From: Thiobacillus sp.
GTDB taxonomy: Bacteria > Pseudomonadota > Gammaproteobacteria > Burkholderiales > Thiobacillaceae
Assembly: GCA_011391285.1 (NCBI GenBank)
Contig: JAABQU010000253.1
Span: 1-14,088 of the forward strand
Direction of reading: 5' to 3'
DNA length: 14,088 nucleotides
Part shown: positions 5,271 through 13,263 of the stretch, piece after piece
How positions within the stretch are numbered: the first letter of the stretch is position 1
Layout of the letters: each line of letters begins with the position of its first letter
Made by a program: the position numbers and the translations under genes
The notes under the pieces: model-generated
Seen by the model: the letters and a program-made list of their open reading frames with translations, nothing else
What the model was told of the DNA's origin: nothing
Databases searched by the model: none

Positions 5271-7118
5271 ATGGAGACCGTTCTGCCGCGCTTGACGTGC
5301 GCCATAGCAAGAAAGCCGGGCAAGCGGCGTGGGTTGCTGAGAATGTTTGGCGTTATCGGCATGTTCGCGGCGTTCGCCGCACCCGGCATTGCCTTGGCCG
5401 CAGATGCACCCCGCCGACCGAACATCGTTGTCATCCTCGGTGACGACATGGGCTACGCCGACATGGGCTCCTTCGGCAGCGAGATCAGAACGCCGAACCT
5501 CGACTCCCTGGCGAACGAAGGCGTTCGCTTCACCAACTTCTACACCCATGCGAGTTGTTCGCCGACGCGCTCGATGCTGCTCAGCGGCGTCGACACCCAC
5601 GTGAACGGCATGGGCAACATGGATGAGTGGACCGCCCCCAACCAGCGCGGCGTCCCCGGCTACGAAGGCTTTCTCAACACGCAAGTCGTCACGCTGCCGC
5701 AGGTGCTCAAGGGCGCCGGCTATCACACCTACATGGTCGGCAAGTGGCACCTGGGCAAGGCGCCCGAGCTGATCCCCGCCGCGCGCGGCTTCGAACGCGA
5801 CTTCTCGCTGCTCGACGGCGCCGGCAGCTACTGGGACATGACGAATTTCACCGGGGCGGCGCCGCAGTCGGTGTTTACCGAGGATGGCCGCTACCTGACG
5901 GAGTTGCCCAAGGACTACTACGCGACCAAGACCTACACCGACAAGCTGATCGGCTTCATCGACGCCAACCGCGGCGACGGCAAACCTTTCTTCGCCTATG
6001 TCGCGCACCAGGCCCCGCACGACCCCTATCACTTGCCTAAGGAATGGCGCGACCGCGACGTCGGCAAGTACGACAAAGGCTGGGACGCGGTGCGCCAGGA
6101 GCGGCTGAAGCGACAGATCGAGCTCGGCATTACGCCCGCCGGCACCCAGCTCGCCGAGCGCATGTGGTTCCTGCCCGATCCGATCGTGCTGGCGCCGGCG
6201 GCCCGGGCGATCGCAGGCAAGAAGATGGAGCTCTATGCCGGCATGATGGAGAACATGGACTTCCACGTCGGCCGGCTCATCGACCACCTCAAGAAGATCG
6301 GCGAGTACGAGAACACGGTCTTCATCGTGTTCGGCGACAACGGCGCCGAGGGCACCGACCTGTTCAAGATGATCGCTGGGTCGCCCGGCTCGCGCGACTT
6401 CCTCTTCGCGGCGATCAAGTGGTCGCAGACGCACCCCAACGCCTGGGGCGACCCCGGCTCCTACATTGGCTACGGCCCAATGTGGGCACAGGTGTCGATG
6501 ACGCCCTTCAGCCAGTACAAGGGCTGGGTCGCGGAAGGCGGCATCCGCAACGCGCTCGTGGTCAGCGGCCCGGCCGTCAAGCGGCCCAAAGGCAGCATCA
6601 ACCGCGGGCTCATGCACGTCGCCGACATCATGCCGACGCTGCTCGAACTCGCCGGCGCCACTTACCCGGCGAAGACCCAGGACGGACGCACGCCGCCCGA
6701 CCTCATCGGCAAGTCCTGGAACCGGGTGCTCGCGGGCCAGGCGGAATCGCCGCGGCAGGAGCAGGACTATCTCGCCTGGGAGATCTTCGGCAACCGTGCG
6801 GTGCGGCAAGGCGACTGGAAGATCCGCTGGCAGTTCAAGTCCTTCGGCAAGGGCGACTGGGAGCTTTTCAACCTCGCGACCGATCCCGCCGAGCGCAAGG
6901 ACCTCGCGGCACAGCACCCCGACAAGTTGCGGGAGATGCTCGCCCTCTGGGACAGCTATGCCAAGGCGAACAACGTCATCCTGCCCAGCCGCTCCGCGTT
7001 CGAGACGCTGGAGGACCAGTTGCCGCCGCGCGTGCCTGACGATGCCGGCTATCCGCCGATGATCTACAAGCGACAGTTCATTCCGCCCAAGGACATGGTG
7101 GCCGATCCCAAGCCTTGA
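5271..7118 (+). CDS. exported arylsulfatase, AtsA-like
   Basis: A 615-residue sulfatase of the alkaline phosphatase superfamily, resembling Pseudomonas aeruginosa arylsulfatase across its length (recalled, not aligned). A long basic n-region (to about residue 24) and hydrophobic core lead to a likely signal-peptidase site at ALA-ADAP (about residue 44). NIVVILGDDMGYAD (51-64) supplies metal ligands D58/D59. C96-S-P-T-R100 is the CxPxR motif in which Cys is converted to formylglycine. GKWH (157-160), APHDP (248-252) and FGDNGAEG (354-361) complete the active site. AGGGAG lies 6 nt before the ATG; Met25 is an alternative start. It would release sulfate from a sulfate ester in the periplasm. No formylglycine-generating enzyme is encoded in the window, so maturation must be supplied elsewhere. 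It is first of three exported-protein genes and divergent from the AraC-type regulator. Confidence 0.93.
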   Translation: METVLPRLTCAIARKPGKRRGLLRMFGVIGMFAAFAAPGIALAADAPRRPNIVVILGDDMGYADMGSFGSEIRTPNLDSLANEGVRFTNFYTHASCSPTRSMLLSGVDTHVNGMGNMDEWTAPNQRGVPGYEGFLNTQVVTLPQVLKGAGYHTYMVGKWHLGKAPELIPAARGFERDFSLLDGAGSYWDMTNFTGAAPQSVFTEDGRYLTELPKDYYATKTYTDKLIGFIDANRGDGKPFFAYVAHQAPHDPYHLPKEWRDRDVGKYDKGWDAVRQERLKRQIELGITPAGTQLAERMWFLPDPIVLAPAARAIAGKKMELYAGMMENMDFHVGRLIDHLKKIGEYENTVFIVFGDNGAEGTDLFKMIAGSPGSRDFLFAAIKWSQTHPNAWGDPGSYIGYGPMWAQVSMTPFSQYKGWVAEGGIRNALVVSGPAVKRPKGSINRGLMHVADIMPTLLELAGATYPAKTQDGRTPPDLIGKSWNRVLAGQAESPRQEQDYLAWEIFGNRAVRQGDWKIRWQFKSFGKGDWELFNLATDPAERKDLAAQHPDKLREMLALWDSYAKANNVILPSRSAFETLEDQLPPRVPDDAGYPPMIYKRQFIPPKDMVADPKP

Positions 7119-7160
7119 ACCTTGACGCGCCGAGCATTATTCACGAAGGACACATAGCTT

Positions 7161-8159
7161 ATGAAAAACGACGCAGGCCTCATGAAACCGCTTGTCTGGC
7201 TGCGACTGGTCGTCGCGACGACGCTGACGCTGGGCGCGCTCTACCCGCTGCAATCCTCGGCCCAGGTACCGGGACGGTTCTACTTGAAGAGCCTGTCGGG
7301 CGCCAACGGGGTGCCGCTCATCGTCAATTCGATCAGCGGCAACACGAACCCGTTCGATGCCGGACATACGGTAACCCCGGGAGCGAACTTCGATGCCACC
7401 CTGGCCATGGCGGGTTATGCACACACCTTTACCATGGCCGATCGCTCGGCCATGGCGGCGCTCATCCTGCCCATGGGCCGAATCTCCGGCGACGTCACGG
7501 TCGCCGGACGGACGGCCAAGCAGTCGGCGAGCGGCTTCGGCGACCCGATGCTCGAGTTCGACATCAACATCCTCGGCCCCAAGGCGCAGAAGAACATCCC
7601 GGATGCCATGCGCTACGAGCCGGGATTCTCCATCGACCTGCTTGCCGACCTGGCGTTGCCGATTGGTGAGTACGACAACAGCAAGCAACTGAATATCGGC
7701 CAGAACCGCTGGTATGGGCGCTTGGGAATGCCCATGATCTGGCAACTCGGCTCGTGGGTTCCGGGGCGGCGCACCACCCTGGAGTTCCTTCCCGCCGTAT
7801 GGCTCTTCGGAAAGAACAACGATTATGTCGGCCAGACCATGGAAACCGATCCGATGTACCAGCTCGACGCTCACCTGACGCGCGACTTCACCGAGCATCT
7901 GTGGGGGGCGGTCGATGCTTCCTGGTACAGCGGCGGCCGTGCGACCATCAACGGCGTCACCGGGTCACGGCTTAACAACGTCGGCGTCGGGCTCACGCTT
8001 GGCTACCAGATCAACGACAACGTGAACCTCACCGTCGGCTACAAGTCGACCGTCAACGACAAGGCGCCCGACGACCTGCGCATGGACGGCTTCATGTTTA
8101 CGCTCGTATTCGGCTGGCACCCCCTGATCGAAGGCGCGAAACGGCTGAAGAGCGAGTAG
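7161..8159 (+). CDS. outer-membrane-type protein of the Phenol_MetA_deg (transporter) family
   Basis: A 332-residue exported protein. The signal peptide ends about LQSSAQ (residues 30-35). The mature part is dominated by alternating-residue beta segments with glycine turns, and by a family-typical layout: LPMGRISGDV, GFGDPMLEFDINILG, DLALPIGEYDN, WYGRLGMPMIWQLG and a C-terminal VGLTLGYQINDNVNLTVGYK followed by FTLVFGWHP. I recognise this as the 'MetA-pathway of phenol degradation' family of predicted outer-membrane proteins, often near aromatic-compound genes. GAAGGA (7145-7150) is 10 nt before the ATG; an internal ATG at 7182 would also give a signal peptide. It follows the sulfatase by 42 bp, so it is probably co-transcribed. 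A role in letting the sulfated substrate or its product cross the outer membrane is inference. Confidence 0.82.
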   Translation: MKNDAGLMKPLVWLRLVVATTLTLGALYPLQSSAQVPGRFYLKSLSGANGVPLIVNSISGNTNPFDAGHTVTPGANFDATLAMAGYAHTFTMADRSAMAALILPMGRISGDVTVAGRTAKQSASGFGDPMLEFDINILGPKAQKNIPDAMRYEPGFSIDLLADLALPIGEYDNSKQLNIGQNRWYGRLGMPMIWQLGSWVPGRRTTLEFLPAVWLFGKNNDYVGQTMETDPMYQLDAHLTRDFTEHLWGAVDASWYSGGRATINGVTGSRLNNVGVGLTLGYQINDNVNLTVGYKSTVNDKAPDDLRMDGFMFTLVFGWHPLIEGAKRLKSE

Positions 8160-8220
8160 CCGGGCAATCCGCCCAAGGGGCTTGCTCGAGCCGCAAGGCA
8201 ATGGCTGGAGCCTGAGCACG

Positions 8221-10533
8221 ATGCTTTCGATGCGTCGCCCCACTTTCCCGACCATCGTCGCCGTGCTGGCGTCATGGCTGGCCTGGAGCATGGCCGCGGG
8301 CGCCGAGCAGGGCGCCAAGCCGGTGGGTGCGACCTACGTCGGCCAGCAGGTTTGCGCGGGCTGCCATGCCAAGGAGGCCCAGGCCTGGCGGGGATCGCAT
8401 CACGACCTGGCCATGCAGGAGCCGACTGCGGCGACCGTGCTGGGCGACTTCGGCGGCGCCACGTTCAGCCATCGCGGCGTGGTTTCACGCTTTTTCAAGC
8501 GTGGCGACACGTTCTACGTCACTACCGATGGGGCCGACGGCAAGCTGGCCGATTTCCCGATCAAGTACGTCTTCGGCGTGACGCCGCTGCAGCAATATCT
8601 GGTCGAGTTTCCCGGCGGGCGACTGCAGGCGCTTTCGATTGCCTGGGACAGTCGGCCCAAGGCAGCGGGCGGACAACGCTGGTTCCATCTTTTTGCCGGG
8701 GAAAAGATCGTCCACAAGGACCCGCTGCACTGGACCGGGCTCTACCAGAACTGGAATCTGCAATGTGCCGAATGCCACTCCACCGGACTGCGCAAGGGCT
8801 ACGATGCGGCGACCGACAGCTACCACACGAACTGGCGCGAACTGAACGTGTCCTGCGAGGCTTGCCATGGCCCGGGATCGCGCCATGCCGAATGGGCGAA
8901 GACCGCCGGCAAGCCCTACCGGGCCGATGACGACAAGGGCCTTGCCTTTCCGACGGCCAGCCGCTGGCGCGAGGCCTGGCGCTTTCCCGAGCCCGGCGCG
9001 CGCTACGCGCGGCGGGATCGCCCGACCGACCCGGCGGTCAACAACACCTGCGCCGCGTGCCATGCGCGCCGCGGCACCCTCGCCGAGCGCGACCAGCCCG
9101 GCGCGCCGCTGGCCGACACCCACCGCCTGGCGCTGCTGACTGCGCCGAACTACCACGCCGACGGCCAGCAGCGCGAAGAGGTCTACGTCTGGGGTTCCTA
9201 CCTGCAAAGCAGGATGTTTCAGCAGGGTGTCACCTGCATGGATTGCCATGAGCCACACACCGCGAAGACTCGGGCGGCAGGAAATGCGCTATGCACGCGT
9301 TGCCACGACGCGGCGGCGTTTGATAGTCCGCAGCACCATTTCCACAAGCCGGAGACGGCGGGCGGCCAATGTGTTGCCTGTCACATGCCGACAAAGAACT
9401 ACATGGTGATCGATGCGCGGCGCGACCACAGCCTGCGCGTGCCGCGCCCTGACCTGGCCCGGGAACTCGGTAGTCCCGATGCCTGCACACAGTGCCATGC
9501 CGGCAAGAAGCCGGAGTGGGCAGCCGGTGCGCTCGATGGCTGGTATGGCAAGGGCTGGCGCCAGCGACCGAGCATCGGGCCGGCGCTGCATGCCGGGGTG
9601 ACGCAGGGCGCCAGGGCGGTGCCCGGCCTGCTCGCGCTCGCGCAGAGCGGCGCGCAGCCGCCGCTGGTGCGCGCGACTGCCGCCCAGATGCTGGTGCCGC
9701 ATATGCGCACGCCGATGCTGACGACTGCGCGTGAATTGCTGCAGGATGCCGACCCCGAGGTACGCATCGCCGCGCTGGAGATGATCGAGCCGGCAGACCC
9801 CGGCAACCGCCTACGGGCCGCCGGGCCGCTGCTGAGCGATCCGCTACGGGGGGTTCGCATCGAGGCTGCACGCGTCTTGGCGGGCATACCCGAAGCGCAG
9901 ATGCCGGAAGGCCAACGCGAGGCCTATCGCCGTGCCCTGGGCGAATACATCGAGGTGCAGCGCCAGGATGCCGACTGGCCGAACGCCAACACGAACCTCG
10001 GCAACCTCTACCTGCGCCTGGGACGCTTCGACGAGGCGGGGGTCGCGTACCGGCGGGCGTTGAAGCTCGACCCGCAGTTTGCGTCCGCCTGGGTCAACCT
10101 TGCCGACGCCTGGCGCCTTAAGGGGAATGAGAAAGAGGTCGAGGCGACCTTGCGCGAAGGACTGGCGAAACTGCCGCGTTCGGCCGACCTGCTTCATGCG
10201 CTGGGGCTGGCCCAGGTGCGCAAGGGCGACAAGGTTGCGGCCTTGAAATCGCTGGCCGAGGCGGCGCGACTTGCCCCGGAGCAGTCGCGCTATGCCTACG
10301 TCTGGGCCGTCGCGCTTCATTCGGCCGGGCGCTCGGGCGAGGCGCTGACGGCGTTGCGCGAGGCCGACCGCCGCCACCCCTACGATGTCGCCATTCTCGG
10401 AGCCCTGGTCTCAATGGAACGGGAGACGGGGGATGCGCGCGCTGCACTTGGCCATGCACGCAAGCTGGCTGAAGCCCTGCCGGACGATCCGCGGGTGAAA
10501 GCCCTGGTCGCCGAACTATCCCGCGGGCGATGA
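8221..10533 (+). CDS. octaheme c-type cytochrome with HEAT-like and TPR tail
   Basis: A 770-residue exported protein. I place the start at the ATG 8221 (MLSMRRPTF), with GGAG 10 nt upstream; a TTG at 8182 would bury the signal peptide. The signal peptide ends near AAGA (residue 28). Eight CxxCH haem sites follow in order: CAGCH (45-49), CAECH, CEACH, CAACH, CMDCH, CTRCH, CVACH and CTQCH, all in the first 440 residues, in a cytochrome c554/NrfA-related arrangement. After them come HEAT-like repeats (RATAAQMLVPHM..., PEVRIAALEMI, RGVRIEAARVL) and then about four TPRs beginning at NANTNLGNLYLRLGRFDEAG and ending at the C-terminus. It should be a periplasmic electron carrier or reductase with a protein-docking tail. 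It follows the MetA-like gene by 61 bp and is the last gene of the module. The substrate is unknown; no partner dehydrogenase or quinol oxidase is nearby. Confidence 0.9.
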   Translation: MLSMRRPTFPTIVAVLASWLAWSMAAGAEQGAKPVGATYVGQQVCAGCHAKEAQAWRGSHHDLAMQEPTAATVLGDFGGATFSHRGVVSRFFKRGDTFYVTTDGADGKLADFPIKYVFGVTPLQQYLVEFPGGRLQALSIAWDSRPKAAGGQRWFHLFAGEKIVHKDPLHWTGLYQNWNLQCAECHSTGLRKGYDAATDSYHTNWRELNVSCEACHGPGSRHAEWAKTAGKPYRADDDKGLAFPTASRWREAWRFPEPGARYARRDRPTDPAVNNTCAACHARRGTLAERDQPGAPLADTHRLALLTAPNYHADGQQREEVYVWGSYLQSRMFQQGVTCMDCHEPHTAKTRAAGNALCTRCHDAAAFDSPQHHFHKPETAGGQCVACHMPTKNYMVIDARRDHSLRVPRPDLARELGSPDACTQCHAGKKPEWAAGALDGWYGKGWRQRPSIGPALHAGVTQGARAVPGLLALAQSGAQPPLVRATAAQMLVPHMRTPMLTTARELLQDADPEVRIAALEMIEPADPGNRLRAAGPLLSDPLRGVRIEAARVLAGIPEAQMPEGQREAYRRALGEYIEVQRQDADWPNANTNLGNLYLRLGRFDEAGVAYRRALKLDPQFASAWVNLADAWRLKGNEKEVEATLREGLAKLPRSADLLHALGLAQVRKGDKVAALKSLAEAARLAPEQSRYAYVWAVALHSAGRSGEALTALREADRRHPYDVAILGALVSMERETGDARAALGHARKLAEALPDDPRVKALVAELSRGR

Positions 10534-10562
10534 CGCGCCAGTCGAATATCAGGATGCCACGT

Positions 10563-10604
10563 TTGATGCAGGTCAGAAATGGTTTCGTGCAGAGGGCCTA
10601 GAGT
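10563..10604 (+). promoter_or_regulatory. second FNR/CRP-type box plus -10, promoter of the DUF2252 operon
   Basis: TTGATGCAGGTCAG at 10563-10576 is followed by the -10-like TAGAGT at 10599-10604. Box centre to -10 centre is 32 bp, exactly as at 474-515. The two 42-base promoters align without gaps at about 30 positions, including CGTGCAG (10586-10592) and GGCCTAGA (10595-10602). Transcription would start near 10611, with an 80-nt leader. This also argues against the TTG at 10604 as a start codon, because it overlaps the -10. Confidence 0.6.
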
Positions 10605-10690
10605 TGTTCCTGCGCACGGCCGCGAGCCGCTCGCAAGCGATGTATCCGTCAGGGTCCTCGCGACTCGAATACGCTGGAAAAGAAGATGAA

Positions 10691-12094
10691 ATGGCCAAGC
10701 AGAAAAAGAAAAACGTGACCCCGCCCCGGGAAGGCAAGGTTCTTTCCGCCGACCAGCGTCGCGCACAGGGCAAGGTCTTGCGCGATGCCGTGCCGCGTGA
10801 AACGCATGGCGGTTGGAAACCGCCCGGGAAGCGGCGCGATCCCGTTGAAATCCTCGTCGAATCGAACAAGGGAAGGGTGCCCGAGCTGGTGCCGCTTCGA
10901 TTCGGGCGGATGTCGCAGTCGCCGTTCGCCTTCTATCGCGGTGCGGCGGCGATCATGGCGGCCGACCTGGCGGGCACGCCGCATTCAGGGCTCAGGGTGC
11001 AGGCCTGCGGCGATGCCCATCTGATGAACTTCGGCGGCTTCGCCACGCCCGAGCGGCAGGTGATCTTCGATATCAACGACCTCGACGAAACACTGCCCGC
11101 CCCCTGGGAATGGGATCTCAAGCGTCTCGTTGCGAGCATCGTCATCGCCGCTCGCCATCTGCAACTCAGCGAAACCGAGGCGGCGCGTGCTGCGACGGCG
11201 TCGGCTAGGGCATACCGCGAGCGCATGGCCGACTACTCCGCAATGCGCGCCCTCGACGTCTGGTACGACCGGATTACTGCCGAGCAAGTGCTCGCCGAAT
11301 TTCCCAGCGAGAAGGACAGGGAGCGTGCCGCCAAGCGCCTGCAGAAAGCCCGCGAAGGCAGCGCTTCCGAAACGATCTTTCCGAAGCTCGCCGAGTACGA
11401 CGGATCCACGCCGAGGATCAAGGACAACCCGCCGCTGATTTTCCATCATTCGGCGGAAGATGCCCCTGGGGCCGCCACACAGTACGGTGAGGCGGTGGCC
11501 GCCTATCGCGAATCGCTGCCCGAGCATGTCCGGGTGCTGTTCGACCGCTTCCGCTTCTGCGATCTGGCGATGAAGGTCGTCGGGGTGGGCAGCGTCGGCA
11601 CCGCATGCTCCATCGGGCTGTTCATGGCGGCCGACGACGATCCACTCTTCCTGCAGGTCAAGGAGGCACGAGCGTCGGTGCTCGAACCCTATGCCGGTCG
11701 CAGCCAGTACAAGAACCATGGCCAGCGCGTCGTCGTCGGACAGCGCCTGATGCAGGCGGCGAGCGACATGTTCCTCGGCTGGGTGGAAGGCAGGAACGGC
11801 CGTCATTTCTATGTGCGCCAACTCCGCGACGTCAAGATCAGCGCGATCATCGAAGGATGGGATGTCGAACTGTTGCAGGGCTATGGCAGGCTGTGCGCCC
11901 GGGCGCTGGCGCGGGCGCACGCCCGCTCCGGCGATGCGGCGCTAATGGCCGGCTACATGGGCTCGAATGCGACTTTCGACGAGGCGATCTGCGAGTTCGC
12001 CGTCGAGTATGCCGACCAGAACAAGCGGGACTACCGGGATTTCATCAACGCCATCCGGGAAGGACGCATCGAGGCGTCCGTAGAAAATGCATAG
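10691..12094 (+). CDS. DUF2252 family protein, kinase-like motifs
   Basis: A 467-residue cytoplasmic protein; I chose the ATG at 10691 (MAKQKKKNV) because upstream in-frame starts lie at or near the promoter -10 and leader. It matches DUF2252: FRFGRMSQSPFAFYRGAA (about 70-86), C106-G-D-A-H-L-M-N-F-G115, F126-DINDLDE133, WEWDLKRLVAS (139-149), VGVGSVGT (297-304), LQVKEA (321-326), YVRQLRDVK (374-382) and ARAHARSGD (407-415). GDAHxxN and the DxND motif resemble the catalytic loop and metal site of aminoglycoside-phosphotransferase-type kinases. The glycine-rich GVGSVG and K324 resemble a P-loop and ATP-binding Lys, but lie C-terminal to them. The biochemical function of DUF2252 is not known to me. 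It is first in an operon with the lipoprotein gene 33 bp downstream. Confidence 0.9.
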   Translation: MAKQKKKNVTPPREGKVLSADQRRAQGKVLRDAVPRETHGGWKPPGKRRDPVEILVESNKGRVPELVPLRFGRMSQSPFAFYRGAAAIMAADLAGTPHSGLRVQACGDAHLMNFGGFATPERQVIFDINDLDETLPAPWEWDLKRLVASIVIAARHLQLSETEAARAATASARAYRERMADYSAMRALDVWYDRITAEQVLAEFPSEKDRERAAKRLQKAREGSASETIFPKLAEYDGSTPRIKDNPPLIFHHSAEDAPGAATQYGEAVAAYRESLPEHVRVLFDRFRFCDLAMKVVGVGSVGTACSIGLFMAADDDPLFLQVKEARASVLEPYAGRSQYKNHGQRVVVGQRLMQAASDMFLGWVEGRNGRHFYVRQLRDVKISAIIEGWDVELLQGYGRLCARALARAHARSGDAALMAGYMGSNATFDEAICEFAVEYADQNKRDYRDFINAIREGRIEASVENA

Positions 12095-12127
12095 CCTTGC
12101 GGCGACGAAGCGGAGCGACATCAAGCC

Positions 12128-13213
12128 ATGATGCGTGTCTCCAGCATGCCTTCTTCACTGCCGCGCGCATGCCGCTGGATACCCGGCGTGTTTGCGTTGC
12201 TGCTGCTCGGCGGTTGCGCGAGCGTCTCCCCGACGAATGTGACGACCGACCGCATGGACTACGGACAGGTGGTTGCCGAATCCTGGAAGCGCCAGACGCT
12301 GCTCAACGTGGTGCGGCTACGCTATGCCGATGCACCGGTGTTCCTGGATGTCGCGTCCATCACCAACAGCTACACGGTCGGGGGAAATGCGACTGCGAGT
12401 GCAGAACTGCCCAGCCGTGTGGACCCCAACATCCTGACGATTGGCGGTACGGGCAGCTGGTCCAACACCCCGACGGTGACCTATCAACCCCTGTTGGGAG
12501 ACCGCTTCACCAAGTCCCTGCTGCAACCGATCCCGCCGCTTGCGGTCTTCCAGTTGCTGCAGGGCGGCTGGTCCGCCTCGATCGTCTTCCGGACTGTGGT
12601 CGGCTCGGTCAACGGGCTGCGAAACTTTTCTGCCGGAGTTGCCGCGGACCCCGGCTTTGTTGACCTCAGCGAAGGCCTTTCCCGAATCCAGCGTGCGGGC
12701 AACATCGGCATCCGGGTCGAGGCCCGCAAGGACGGCGGCAGTCTTCTGGTCGTGATGCGGCGCACGGAACCCGGAAGTCCGCCAGGCCAAGATGGTCGCA
12801 GGGTGCGGGAACTGTTGGGACTGGAAGAAGACGTCACGGAATTCGAGATCGTCTACGGACTGATTCCTCGCAAGCGCAACGAGGTGGTCATGCTCACCCG
12901 CTCGATGATGGAAATCATGCTGCAACTCGGATTCGGCATCGACCTGCCAGCCGGGCATGCGGCAGGCGGGCGAGCGCTGCCTGGCCAAACGCAATCCGGC
13001 AGTGCGCCGGCCGAGTCGCTGGTTCATATCCGCTCCGGCGAACGGGAGCCGGCGAATGCCTATGCCGCCGTGCCGTACAAGGGGTATTGGTACTGGATCG
13101 ATGACAACGATATCGCGAGCAAACGCATCTTTACATTCCTGATGATCCTGTTTTCGCTTGCCGAGACCGGTCAGGGTCCGGCAGCTCCCGTCGTGACGAT
13201 TCCGTCGCGGTAA
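12128..13213 (+). CDS. conserved lipoprotein of unknown function
   Basis: A 361-residue predicted lipoprotein. A basic n-region and hydrophobic stretch (GVFALLLLGGC) end in a lipobox with Cys30. The mature part starts with a segment I recognise from uncharacterised proteobacterial proteins: RQTLLNVVRLRYADAPVFLDVASI (starting near residue 57), followed by a Thr/Ser/Asn-rich strand region, then PLLGDRFTKSLLQPIPPLAVFQLLQGGW and a C-terminal region with VPYKGYWYWIDDNDIASKRIFTFLMILFSLAE. The last part has a hydrophobic helix (MILFSLAE). No catalytic motif is visible. It follows the DUF2252 gene by 33 bp with GGAG at 12112-12115, so it is probably in the same operon. Membrane attachment suggests an envelope role; no function can be assigned. 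Confidence 0.85.
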   Translation: MMRVSSMPSSLPRACRWIPGVFALLLLGGCASVSPTNVTTDRMDYGQVVAESWKRQTLLNVVRLRYADAPVFLDVASITNSYTVGGNATASAELPSRVDPNILTIGGTGSWSNTPTVTYQPLLGDRFTKSLLQPIPPLAVFQLLQGGWSASIVFRTVVGSVNGLRNFSAGVAADPGFVDLSEGLSRIQRAGNIGIRVEARKDGGSLLVVMRRTEPGSPPGQDGRRVRELLGLEEDVTEFEIVYGLIPRKRNEVVMLTRSMMEIMLQLGFGIDLPAGHAAGGRALPGQTQSGSAPAESLVHIRSGEREPANAYAAVPYKGYWYWIDDNDIASKRIFTFLMILFSLAETGQGPAAPVVTIPSR

Positions 13214-13263
13214 TCTGTTCCAGTCATTTCTTTGCGCAGCAGTAGCACTTTTTGGAGAATATG

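Noticed and set aside
5199..6917. Long open frame (572 codons) on the minus strand opposite the sulfatase
   Set aside because: It mirrors the sulfatase, which has complete catalytic motifs and a signal peptide. The antisense product is a Val/Asp/Arg/His-rich mix with no domain; high GC leaves such frames open.
10604..10690. Upstream TTG/ATG starts for the DUF2252 gene
   Set aside because: The TTG overlaps the predicted -10 element and the encoded 29 residues are not protein-like; MAKQKKK at 10691 is a typical start.
11605..12663. Plus-strand open frame (352 codons) overlapping the DUF2252 end and the lipoprotein start
   Set aside because: It is out of frame with two recognised proteins and reads as Arg/Gly/Cys-rich nonsense across their boundary.
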